A DNA stretch of 31,326 nucleotides. It comes from Rhodocollybia butyracea (taxonomy: Eukaryota; Basidiomycota; Agaricomycetes; Agaricales; Omphalotaceae). Below, in pieces: positions 9,300-19,783 of the stretch. The translations under genes were made by a program, and so were the position numbers. The notes under the pieces were generated by a model, which had not been told where the DNA came from, did not search any database, and worked only from the letters and a program-made list of their open reading frames with translations. The DNA is taken from NCBI GenBank assembly GCA_015501585.1, contig JADNRY010000686.1, forward strand, positions 1-31,326, written 5' to 3'. Position 1 is the stretch's first letter. The number at the start of each line of letters is the position of its first letter.

Positions 9300-11155
9300 T
9301 TACAGGACTCGTACCTGCCACGCGCCCTGCGCGATGGCCCACACTCGCAAGTCAAGTCCCTCGGATTCGCCAGGCAAAAGACGAGGATGGCCGCACCATT
9401 CTGCGTCCACCCCAAAAGTAATCATGGATTTGCGTGACGGCAACGTGAGATTGACAATAGGTTGATCAGAATATGACCCAGCAAGAACAAGAACCGTCGG
9501 ATCTCCATGGTGGTCAACAGCTTGGAATGTCTGGAACCATGAAGACATTGGATATGAATTCAACGGCTCACTAGCTGTCCTGAGGATGCGATAACAGCCC
9601 TTTTCTTTGACTCTACTCTTATCATATCGAGCACACGCTGTGCTCGAAACCAGAATATGATACTTCACAGCTTCGAAGCTCGCACGTCCCTGTTGAAATT
9701 CTGCGTGAGCAGCATTTGCGCATTGGGGTGAAAGGGTTGCAAAAACTTGGAGGTATGAAGGAGGAATATACTCTGCAATTCGTATGCACAATTCCGTTGG
9801 GAGGGATCCGATTCCCATCAAAGAAGGAGCACTTTTGTGGAATTGTTCATTTTTGAGGACAAGATCATACTTGCGGCTCCGCTCGAAAATCACTTGTCCA
9901 AGACGTGCGAGGGCTTCAATCCCTGGTGTACTAGATGGAGTTTTTGTGCCACGAAAGGGGAGAAATTGGAGGGCAGGTGTGTGCGATATGTGGAATTTAG
10001 GCCTAGAAGGTGGAATTTTGCTGAGTCTGCCACTATCTGGTTCATTTTTCGGAGTGATGAAAGGGACTTCGATACGAACAATGGAAATATGGTACAGTGA
10101 TGATATGATTCCAAAAAAGAAAATAGGCCTACTTGCGCTGGCGGACTCTTTTTCCATTTGCGTGGTGTAGAATTTTTTTTATGTACCTATTCAACAACTG
10201 CAGCAGGCAGATTGTTTTCGGTATCAAGGCGCGGAACAACGAGGAGGCATAGTATCCCATGTTCTATCCACTCGAACGCAGGCTGATTTCGGTTGTAAAA
10301 ATCTCCGAATCTCGGCATATTTTCTGAGAATATTAATGGTCCAGTAAAAGCACGGACCATTGTGCGGACCCTATGAATAAGTCTTGGAGGGGCTGAGGAC
10401 GAAAATAGTGTGGTTCGTTCTCCCAGTCCATAATTTTTGTAGGACATGGTTTCCGTTGATACACCAATAAATACTTCCATGATCTTCATGCGTATGACTT
10501 CAGTAGAACGTATCTCAGAAGTAAGGTCCAATAATTCATGAATTTGGCTGGTTTTGGAGGTGAGACTGTACTCCCTGTAGGCGTCAAGAACCGCTGTGGC
10601 CACTGGAGGTGGAGGGGGCAATTTATAGCGATGTCGAACTCTTTCTGAGTCCGAGGGTAGTTCATAGGGTTTTGCATCTACATCTACATAGACTACATGA
10701 GTATCTACTCGAAAACGAAAATTATAGAACTCACCAAGGTATGCACAAAACTCGTCACCATCGGGCATATTTCGAAGATCGAAATAAGGCTCTCCATCGA
10801 CATAGAAAATGTAGTGCTCGAGATCGATTTCGTAGAAGAAGGCGGCATCACCATCTCGCGCCCAGTTCCTTGAGACTGTAAATTTAACATCGCCCAAGTT
10901 CCCCTTCAGTTCTCCTCCACGAAGTGGGTCCTGTTCATCACCAATACTGCAATAGCCATATGCCCGCCGAAGTTCTTCTAGTAAACCTTCCAGCTCCTCC
11001 TTCTTTGCAGCGATATATTCTTCAAGTTCAACAGGATCAGAGGGAATTTCCGCTATGAATTTGACACCTAGACCACTGGGATATGCATCATGGGAGTACC
11101 AGAATAGAAAATAGAAGCCTTTGTAGCGATAGATCACATAACCTGGAGTGCCCAT
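9300..11155 (-). pseudogene. F-box-like paralogue with nonsense and frameshift
   Basis: Paralogue of the intact gene at 2164-3925, in the same orientation and about 7 kb away. Exon 1 runs 11155-10735 (start MGTPGYVIYRYKG; an in-frame ATG at 11170 is an alternative). An intron occupies 10684-10734 (51 nt), and the rest of the copy is 10683-9300. After LPAAVVE the paralogue's leucine codon is replaced by TAG (10187-10189), and a few codons later a run of A residues (minus strand, about 10172-10180) shifts the frame. The conserved remainder, including the F-box-like LPTELCIRIAEYIPPSYLQV, continues in the new frame to a stop at 9300. A stop caused by a substitution cannot be an indel error, so loss of full-length product is likely; a shortened protein of about 300 residues remains possible. 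The 3' end abuts the AP-3 mu relic region. Confidence 0.65.
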
Positions 11156-11706
11156 AGCGAAGGAAGACAAGTTTGATGGCCTGGTTTGATGGACTCAGCT
11201 TGGTGATAAGATGAATAGGCGATCGATATGGGCGTTTAAACACCCAGCAACAAACCCGACAATTTTTTGTTTTACCCGCCCCAAATCCGCCCTCCCGAAA
11301 ATCCACTTATACAGCAGCCAAATACGTTCTGGTAGCTCCATCTTGCACCGTCGAGCTTCTTCTTGCACCATCGAGCTTCTTCTTGCACCGTCGAGCTTTT
11401 CTTACCCAAGCCGGGGCCAAGCGTTGGGCCAAGCCCAGTAAAATCACCTTATTATCTACGGCCTTACTACAGAAGAGTACCTAACAGACTTGAGTCCTCT
11501 TGCACAAGTTGCAGGCGTCCACAATAGGACATCTGCAACCATCGGATGGTAACGCCGGTGTCCGGATTGCGTTAGACTGTACATAACATTCAATATTCGT
11601 AGAATCTTTGAGATCCAGGATATTATGTACGTTCCTGGTCTGAATTTGTGAGGTCTTGAAGGGATTGTGCGTATGAATTTCAGTATATAGATGAGTTGAA
11701 GACAAG
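11156..11706. other. Intergenic with a 3 x 20 bp tandem repeat
   Basis: Spacer between the broken F-box-like gene and the amidohydrolase; it must contain the promoters of both, since they point away from each other. Apart from the tandem repeat at 11341-11400, no gene or element is recognised. Confidence 0.5.
11341..11400. repeat. Tandem repeat, 3 x 20 bp
   Basis: Three adjacent copies of TCTTGCACCGTCGAGCTTCT (one G/A difference in the second; the last two bases differ in the third). It lies in the shared upstream region of two divergent genes. Confidence 0.8.
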
Positions 11707-11730
11707 TTGAGGAACTGTCACAAACTCGCA

Positions 11731-13199
11731 ATGCGCACCTACAGGATCACAGTTCTCATAGGGGTTATTTTTTCTCTCTGTTGCACTGGACAGACCAGCT
11801 TTAACTCCTCAAACATTTTCGATAGAATCCTGCACAATGCGGCCGCTGGTGAGGATGTTTTGAACTGGGAATTGGCCGGAACTTATGGTTCAACAGATGG
11901 CATTCATCTCTCTGCTCTCAACTTTACGGATTTAGTGTTGAGGGAGATAGTAGGCATTTATGACTCGGCAATATGCTCTGATAATAGCAGCAGTAAGGGT
12001 GGTAACGGGTCAAGGATTGATGTACACAGTATGAAGCTGCTTTTCTCGAGCAACCTATTCACATCTAACCCACTCGTTTCACAGATCACCTTGTCCCAGA
12101 CTGGTATCGATCTCTTGTTCCCGTCACAGGCGGGAATCCCACTCCCCAATGGAACATCAGTTCTACATTTTCCTTCATGGAATCCGAGGACATCGGCCGA
12201 TCTGTGTTGAGTTTCTCATCTCCAGGTGCAGCTGTCTTCCCGGGAAACCGAGCCAAGACTCTCGCACTTGCGCGTCTGATGAACGAGGAAACTGCCGCTT
12301 ACGCGCGGAGTTTTACTGACAAGTTGTCTTTCATGGCGGTGGTCCCGTTTCCCTACATCAATGAGTCGATTCAGGAAGCCAGATATGCATTGGATGAGCT
12401 TGGTGCGGCGGGGTTGGTGCTGTTAAGTAGCTTTGAAGGCAAATATCTAGGGGATCCTGCCTTCGCAGAGTTTTTTCGAGCAGTAAATGGCAGGGAAGGG
12501 AGACAGATTATCTTTGTTCATCCTGGGACACCGTATCTGATTGTCAACGGGGAGTTGGTGGAAGCCAATCCAACAAGATATCCCACAGGATTTCTAGAAT
12601 TCTAGTGAGAGATTTATGATTAAGTCCGAGCTCGTCAATTGACTTGATTTGCTCAATTACACTTAGCTTTGAAACAGCGCGGACATTTCAAGACTTGACC
12701 GTCACCCAGACCTTGCACAACCTGAGTAACCTTCACTGGATCGTCCCTCACGCGGGAGGCGCATATCCAACCATCATTGATAGAATCTTGTTTGGTTCAT
12801 TTCCAGCGTTGGTAAATGACACATACGACATCATGAAGACGAGGTCAGTTTCAATATCCGATCTGCAACTGGACAAGCAATTAAAATTTCATCCAGATTG
12901 TGGTACGACACTGCTGGACCGACATTTCTTCATCAAGTTGGTGGGCTTCTCGCGTATGATGTGGGCGACTCGCAAATTCTTTTCGGAACTGATTTTCCGT
13001 ACGTGTCCCCTTTTGGTTTTGAAGATCTATGACCTGGATCATTTTTTGTAGATATGTACCACAGTTATCTCAACCTGGATCTCTGCAAGCTATTCTCGAT
13101 TCAGATTTCATTGATGATGCTGGAAAGGAAGGCGTATTCTCCATGAATGCAAAGGGACTATTTAGAGAAAATCTTTTTGACCAAGGTTGTTTACATTAG
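11731..13199 (+). CDS. Secreted ACMSD-like amidohydrolase (decarboxylase family)
   Basis: Five exons, 11731-12028, 12085-12604, 12667-12843, 12897-12998 and 13052-13199, join to 414 residues with no frame break; every intron (53-62 nt) is GT-AG. An ATG at 11707 would add eight residues. The start has a hydrophobic leader (ITVLIGVIFSLCC) that looks like a signal peptide, followed by an about 70-residue extension with N-glycosylation sequons. Splicing creates the metal motif RIDVHNHLVPDWY across the first intron. Further ligand motifs are HPGTP (about 12512), PHAGG (about 12749) and LFGTDFP at the end of exon 4. This is the set found in amidohydrolase-2 enzymes such as aminocarboxymuconate-semialdehyde, 6-methylsalicylate and gamma-resorcylate decarboxylases. 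A zinc-dependent non-oxidative decarboxylase of aromatic acids is therefore likely; the substrate is unknown. Secretion is inferred from the leader only. Confidence 0.85.
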
Positions 13200-13959
13200 T
13201 GTAATAATACCTGCGCCTCATTGCCTGCGATGAGAACAAGATAAGGTTGTTCTGGCCCAAGGTGTCTTTGAATGTCCCGATCAAAATTCTTGTTGTGGTA
13301 TCCTAATTAGACGATTGACGGTTTGAGGGTGTCAAGTTAGCTGTTTGTTAGGGCGAATTAAATTGCCAGCACCCGTTGGCGTATTATTTTACTTTTCTTC
13401 GGCTGGTCATATTACTTTTCTTCTCGCAGACAGAAATCTTGGGATATGTCAACAAGGTCAAGTGTTTGCCTCGGTTCCATTCCGGGGCGCGTTCTTGCGA
13501 TGATTCTGCTGACGAGTCCATGGACGTTGTCTCCAAGGTGGACATTGAGTGGGACCTATGAATGTCATGTCGAACTAGACAGTGAGCCAAAAACTTGCGT
13601 TTGAGAGTACCATGTATCAAGGCTGTCAGGTCTTTTCATCCCAGAGGTTGCTGTTCGATATCTATTTCAATGGTAATATCTATAACCCCTTGACTTGTTT
13701 TACCTTCGCCAGTGTATTTTGCATTTTAGGCAGACGAGAACATTAGCATGTATGACTCGGAACTACGGAGTGGGCACACAACTCCATGTCATTGTCTGCA
13801 AGTTGAACACCGGACCCGGAACTGTCGATTATAGGAGAGAGTGAGCTCGCATCCACGAACAATGTGTTGCCATAGATGATTCTTTCCCGTCTCCCCCTTA
13901 CGCTAACTATACTTGTATTAAGCTATTATTATGTTATTTGTTTTTTTAGAATATACAGT
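13200..13959. other. Convergent intergenic region
   Basis: It separates the 3' ends of the amidohydrolase (+) and the DUF2235 gene (-). Short open frames here carry no recognisable motif. Its length (760 bp) is large for a convergent spacer, but I see no relic or repeat in it. Confidence 0.5.
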
Positions 13960-16314
13960 TTAATCGACCCAAATTACAGAATCAGTAGGCAATGTTGTCT
14001 TCGGCAAATATCTACGACATTTGCCGACTGTTTTTTCTGCGTCCATTCGTATTTTCACACTGCGGTGGACAAGGACTTTATTGGGTTTCTCGTCTGGTAT
14101 AAGTCTGGGTCGAGCCAAGTTACACCTACATACACACCGATCAATCAAGGTTAAGAAGCAGAGTAAAACTACAAACCCAAAGTATGTCACCCATTCGTCG
14201 CATTTTTTCTGATAACGATATTCCATCGGAAGCAGCTCAAGAATCCACCATGCCGGAACGAGCTTGAGCTGGTCATACTTGGGAGACAAACTGTCTCTTA
14301 GTTCCTCCTCCTCTTCAGTCAAATGCTGCACAGTATTCAAGTCTTCCACGACCTCCTCAGTCTCAGCTGCAGATTGAGGTGTCGGCTCTTTATTTCTTGA
14401 TTTGGGTTTCCGCTGAGCAAGCGCTAAAATTTGTCGCCATAGAGTAGGTTCCCTCTGAAGAACAGGTTTGATGATTTGACCTTTACCAGAGAGAGGCGGA
14501 AGCCGAGGTGTCAAGAAAGGGTGAAGGGCTGTAACATCAAGTCCGATTGCTTTCAGGCGTTCAGAATAAAACATAATGCCGGATTTTGCGCTGAAGCATT
14601 CCCGAATCATCCAGCGAAGACTGATACGAGCCAGGGAATGACGTGTAAAATTCTGTACTGATCCACCACCGACATCTGGAGCATATCAGTACCAAGCACA
14701 GATAAGGGAGGAACACTTATTACCACAATGGCAGCCCTGTTACGATGAGAACGGCAATGTTATTGCTAGAGCTTGATTGATTTTATAGTGTAACTTACGG
14801 CAAACCAAACCTCCTTGACATCAGTGGGACGAGTGTTTTCGCTATGCAAAGAGAACTGTTCTTCGCAATCAGTAAGTTCTTTGTCCTCTGGGTTCTCCCA
14901 CTCGAACGACAGTGGACTCTGTCTTTGTTTTGAACTTGTGGATAGTGTACGAGCATGACCCTTCGCGCTCGAATTTGTAGAGTAGCTGGGATGAGTTGGC
15001 GGTGATGCTTCCCTTGAATTCTCCGGAGAACAGTGGGGAAGCTCCCAAAAGTTGGGCTTAAACTTGCATCGTCGTTCATCAAGTGAGATCGCATGTCGGA
15101 AGGTGCGGACAATGGTGTTAGAGGTCGTGAAAGGAAGCCGTTTATTGATGAGGCCCACAGAGTCCACAGTGTCCCTAGGTAGATATAAGGACAATTTCGA
15201 ATACCAAAGTAGAGGACAAAAACTTTACCACACTCCCAGAAATTCTATAGTCACATCCCGACAGAATGCCTGCTTAAACGCGGACGATTGTTTAAATCCA
15301 CGTTGGCTTTTCTTCAAATACATCTTGTACGCAAATGGAACCTACTCAAGTGTAAGTTGGAGTTTTCCGGGGGAACAATCTTACTTGCTTGTTGAAAATT
15401 GTCGGCCGTTAACAGTCCAACCTTGTGTAACATGCCCGCAAGACTAAAAACACGTCAACATCCGTCAAGAAGCATCCTGACACTCGTTTTACCCACCTTC
15501 TGGCGGTGTATGCTCCCCTGGAGAACCCGAACATGCAGATACGATCGCCTTCCGTATCTGAAATGGCTCAGTAAGCAATGGCGGGAAGCTCATGTAACAA
15601 TTCCCGTACAATTCTGCATCAAAAACTCGTACCCGTCTGTTAACAATCAGTGTGATGCGTTCCTACATCGAGGGGGAAACGAACCCATGACATGAGCGTT
15701 TAAATCTTTGGCGACGAGCTTGTTCATCAGCTGTTGAGTAGACACAGATATCTAAAGAACTGCCACCACCGAGACTGATACCACAGCTTACCTTTGATAC
15801 CTTGGACTTCATTGGCGATGCAATTGCAGGAGAAGTGTAGGTTCCAATACCACTCTGAGGAACGAATTCAATTTGAGTAGATGCGCCAACACCATGAATT
15901 TTCGAGACTTGCCTGATAATAAATCATTTGTTTACTGCGATCTTCCTTCTTCAGAGTAGTACAAAGCTGCACTATATTGGAGTTGTTTTCATCGAAGTGA
16001 TCTCCTGTGCCGTCGAAGCAGAGTATCAACATGCGATGCTTCAGGTCGCGTTCCGGAGGTATCACCGCGGGTATGATGCTCGAATTCACTTTGTGTTCCC
16101 TCAGTGGGCGACGCACCGGGGAGTCAGTTACGGTTACACTGGCTGGAGGTTCCACAGAAAGCAATAATTCCTTGGGTGGTTCGAGCCTGTCTCGACCTCC
16201 GCTGTTTCTCTGTCCAGTGCTCCTTGCTTCGTGCAAGTCAAGTTTCGTCTCCGTCAAAGAGTCCATGTTTGCGTCTTGCTTGCGGGAGGTGTTCGTTATA
16301 TTCGTGCTATTCAT
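13960..16314 (-). CDS. DUF2235 (Tle1-like) alpha/beta hydrolase, 11 exons
   Basis: Exons, in gene order: 16314-15913, 15854-15792, 15730-15685, 15636-15610, 15557-15497, 15443-15389, 15341-15229, 15174-14799, 14736-14724, 14675-14177 and 14125-13960. Joined they give 606 residues with no break. Family landmarks: RMLILCFDGTGDHFD and NSNIVQL in exon 1, YYQSGIGTY across intron 1, FGFSRGAYTARSLAGMLHKV (GxSxG nucleophile elbow) across exons 5-6, QQVPFAYKMY across intron 6, FLGVWDTVDSVGLI, NTIVRTFRHAISLDE, and VWFAGCHCDVGGGS across exons 8-10. DUF2235 contains the catalytic domain of bacterial Tle1 phospholipases; the fungal members' substrates are not known, so lipase or esterase activity is inference. 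Two introns (15855-15912 and 15342-15388) appear to use GC donors (GCAAGT), and exon 9 is only 13 nt. A serine-rich stretch interrupts the domain between WELP and EVWFAG. ATG at 16266 is a possible later start. Confidence 0.87.
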
Positions 16315-17459
16315 GAGTCGTGAAGTGGTGGTGGAAGTGAGAAGTAGAAGTATGCTTCTGATTTATTTGACATAAATAACTGATGCTGTGTCACTTAAGG
16401 TAATTGGTTCGCTCCACTGGGCCAGTGATCCAAATGTCCAAGCTGATCCAAGGACTTCGGCCCTGGAAGAAAGGAAAGAAGTTTGTTACAAATATATCAG
16501 TACTTTGGCGAAGAACAAGACAAGGCGAATTTGAGGCGAAATTCGAATGTTCGCTCAAGCCTCCCAAGGCCCCCCACCTGACTTCGAGATCTTACTCAAT
16601 TCTTGATCTTCGCAGTTTTCTCATCGCCGTTTATCCTCTCCTCCCATCACGGTACTTGTTCTTCACCTATATAACGAAACTCCAATTCTGTCAACGAAAT
16701 GCGACTAGGTGCGACTCCAAGTCTCCAACTTTGAATTGGGGCTCTTGGCATCCTCCGCCATCTAGAATAAGCGAATATAAGCGCTTTCTCTTATTATTAT
16801 TATTATTATTATGGCGAAAAAATGCCGCCTTGGACGAATCGTTTTGTTGAGGCGGGACTCCAACCTATGCCATGAGATGTGGAATCTTTGCTGATATCTT
16901 TGTAGATAGGTACGGTCAGCTCTCAGAATCGCATTCGATCCACCAAGTGGCGATCCCGAAGCGATTCCAAGCATCAGAATTGCCTCGGAGTCGTGATTCA
17001 AATATTCGAGTTAGCGGTAAAAAGGCAACGTTTGATCAATGATAGCGATCAACTAAGTACTGAATATTGAATACTAGTGGCTATCCCTCTATCCCTCTAC
17101 TCCGACACCCATCTAAGTCTTAGTTCTGTTATTTCATTTTCACTAGTGCAAAGATGTGCCAACAATGCAGTCAATGATGTACTTACATCCGAGTCTCATG
17201 GTAATCAGCCACAGCGATCCAGTGTAAAGTGAAATTACTTACCTCCTGGAGGCTGGTTGCGATTCTGAAACTGGATTCAAAACTGGATCCACTCGGTGGA
17301 TCATGCGGGAGGCCACTACACAGTACACTGGCCCCTTGTTTCCTCCGATTGGGCACTTCCCCTACGGTGATCTAAGAACTGACCGTACTGTAGTGTAGCT
17401 AATTTCGAGGTGATCGAAAAGAGGCGCGCGCTTAATTTATCTTCTTTCGTCCGACCTGC
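16315..17459. other. Intergenic region between divergent genes
   Basis: It contains the upstream regions of the DUF2235 gene (-) and the lysine-rich gene (+). An (ATT)n microsatellite lies at 16791-16812. Open frames in 16404-16850 show no conserved motif and are not called. Confidence 0.5.
16791..16812. repeat. (TTA)n microsatellite, about 7 units
   Basis: A perfect TTA/ATT trinucleotide run in the intergenic spacer. It is likely polymorphic; no function is implied. Confidence 0.9.
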
Positions 17460-18877
17460 ATGAACAAATCCTCGAAAACCCAGAGATTCAAGCGGAAACC
17501 AATACCTACTTCGCTTCACTCTGAGCTAACAGAGTATTCATCACTACTACGCGCTTTAAGGACGAACGATGTATTGGATGTGGCTGGTCAGATTACGAGG
17601 CATTTTGAACTGAGGAAAGAAAAAGGAAAAGAGCCAGTGGGAAAGGCACAAGCGTATGACAGTCAAGATGAGGAAAGTGACGGTGAATTCGAAGAGGAAT
17701 TGGCCTCAGATCCAGGACCTAGTCGAAAACGAAAACGTTCCTCGTCTCCCGCTAGCACAGAGAATTCGAATTCGCGCGAACTTTGGACGCGCTGGCCTCT
17801 CCTTGCACGAGACGTCCCGGCTCCAGAATGGTCACTCGAAGACGAAGTCACTCATATCACCAAGTCGTTATTGGGCGACTTTTCCGATTCTGAACACGAT
17901 TCCGATTCTGATTCTGAAATTGACACTCAAGCTAGTGCTCTATCTCTTTCCACCACACTCTACCTCGACAATCTCCTTGAATCACTGGCAGCAACTATTC
18001 CTAAACGCTCGCCAAGTATGGCTAATCGTCTAGCCCCAGCTGGATGGAGGGAAGTTTTGACTGCTGCGCGTGCACAGGTTGAAGCTTCAGGTCATAATTC
18101 GACAAAGTATGTTATCATGTATACTATCACGATTTTTTACGATACTTGAGCAGGATCACCGAACGTGTTCAGGAAAGATTGGAAAATCTATATGACAAAG
18201 ACGCGACTCCTCGAACGATTCTCGCGTCGCCAAGAAAGAATAACGCGTCTCCTGCTCCAGCCGAATTTCGTTCCTCCCATGCCTCCCACAATCTCATCGC
18301 GCTGCATCGTTCCAGCCAAACTCTCTCCACCGCTTTTGCTTCTCACGGCGCCTCTTCCTCCGATTTGACTTCCCTTGACTTCGGGTATCCTGGAGAAGGG
18401 TATGCGTTACCGGAAGGATGGGTGGATGAGTGGCGTTCAAACTACGCAAGGGACAAGAAGAAGGAAAAAACAAAGGAAAAAAAGAAGCAGAAGAGGACGG
18501 TTGATGCTTGGAACCATGCTTGGAACCACAATCTATCCAATGATGCGGACGAGCAGGCCGAATCAATGCTCCCAGAGAAAAGCGTTAAGAAGAAGAAGAG
18601 TCGGAAAGAGAAAGTAGTGCCAGTGCCAGTGGGCGATGAAGATGGTGACGCAGGCAGGATGACCAGAGATGTAGAGGCAGCGTTAGGAGGAGAAGGTGAG
18701 GGAGTGGACAAAGCTGTAGTTTCTCCTCGCAAAAAAAAGAAAAAGTCAAAGGAGACGGACAAGTCGAAGATCGGGAAAGTTAGGAAATCCAAAAAGACGA
18801 AAACTAGAAACGGTCCTGCCGCCGACACCGCCATTGAAAAGAAGGGAGAAGAAATACCAGAGTGCCGCATTTGTTGA
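17460..18877 (+). CDS. Lysine-rich nuclear protein, possibly Rrn9-like Pol I factor
   Basis: Two exons, 17460-18106 and 18154-18877, separated by a 47-nt intron (GTATGT...GAGCAG), encode 456 residues. Residues about 68-98 are acidic and then basic (EESDGEFEEE, RKRKRSS). A conserved-looking block RWPLLARDVPAPEWSLEDEV sits at residues 111-130, followed by an Asp/Ser-rich stretch. The middle contains GWREVLTAARAQVE (DNA-proximal or helical, unclear). The carboxyl third is extremely rich in lysine (several KKKK runs), typical of nucleolar proteins. The WPLL...PEWSLEDE block reminds me of the Rrn9 domain of RNA polymerase I upstream activating factor; this is memory-based and moderate at best. A nucleolar location is inferred from composition. 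The reading frame is clean, and the start is the first ATG in the open frame, preceded by in-frame stops. Confidence 0.6.
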
Positions 18878-19783
18878 GGACTCTGACAAAAATCGGCTCA
18901 ACTCGTGCTTATATAATACGTAGCACTGGATAGTTTCGGTTATTCGAGCTCTCTTAATAGGCATGGTGTAGGGGCACGTCGCGATATTATTTTCGGACAC
19001 ATCCAGTTCAGCATGTCGCCCAGTGCATTTCGCTACAATGAAGTTTTCCTTCCGAGTCGATCATGGACGTGTAATATGGGCAATCCTGATTTCTAGTCAC
19101 TTCGAAAGTGCTGGAGTACATGATGTAGGCTTATTTTGCCAAATGCACGACTCTCGGGATGTGGTTGCTGTCATTCTTTTTCCGGTTCAATCAAAGGCGA
19201 CTGACCGATTGTCGTTCCAATAACTCGAATGGTGTATATGAGTAGCCCTCTTGCTCTGTGATAGGGATACGAGGTCTCCAGTTCAGATTGAGGCCTCTTT
19301 TCTGCCAATTTCCTGTATCATTCATCGACATCAAAACTTGAAACACATGAGGCACTGCAAACTGGAGTTACTTGACTTTTCTACGACGGTACAGGTACTG
19401 CCTGACATGAACGTCCAATGGACCCGCTTACTTCCTTTTTCCGACAGTGGGTCACACCGTTTGCCCACTTGCCTTGGTTTGACACTTGAGTAGCAGGCAC
19501 TGGTTGTGCTGGAACTGCAGACACCCGACAGTCCGGCATCTCGGCATGCGTATCAGTGAGTGCTACGAATATAATCTTTCCATTCGCTCTTATTCTTGGA
19601 TGTATAGTTTGGACTCAAGTACTCAATTCCGACTCGGAAGCGACACTCCAATGACTTCCACGCAATATCACATTGCCTGGAGTCATTTCAAGTCACTCAT
19701 GATTAGACGAAGCGTCATTCCGACGCCGTTCCCTCAGACAATAAATAACTGTGGTACCATTCTGAAGATGAACTCACCTGGCC
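18878..19783. other. Intergenic, no gene recognised
   Basis: Over 900 bp between the lysine-rich gene and the PARP-like gene. Three short plus-strand open frames (about 19023-19797) overlap or abut but share no motif with known families and have no clear splice sites linking them. A small unrecognised gene cannot be excluded. Confidence 0.4.

Noticed and set aside
12021..12084. Apparent loss of the HxH metal motif (VHSM) in the amidohydrolase
   Set aside because: The intron at 12029-12084 interrupts the motif; after splicing it reads VHNH.
12605..12666. Apparent stop after GFLEF in the amidohydrolase
   Set aside because: It is the start of a GTGAGA...CTTAG intron; splicing gives GFLEFYFETARTFQDL with no break.
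16404..16850. Plus-strand open frame of about 148 codons upstream of the lysine-rich gene
   Set aside because: No motif, no splice partners and a run through a TTA microsatellite; not supported as a gene.
18442..18870. Minus-strand frame rich in Phe and Ser
   Set aside because: It is the antisense of the lysine-rich tail of the 17460-18877 gene.
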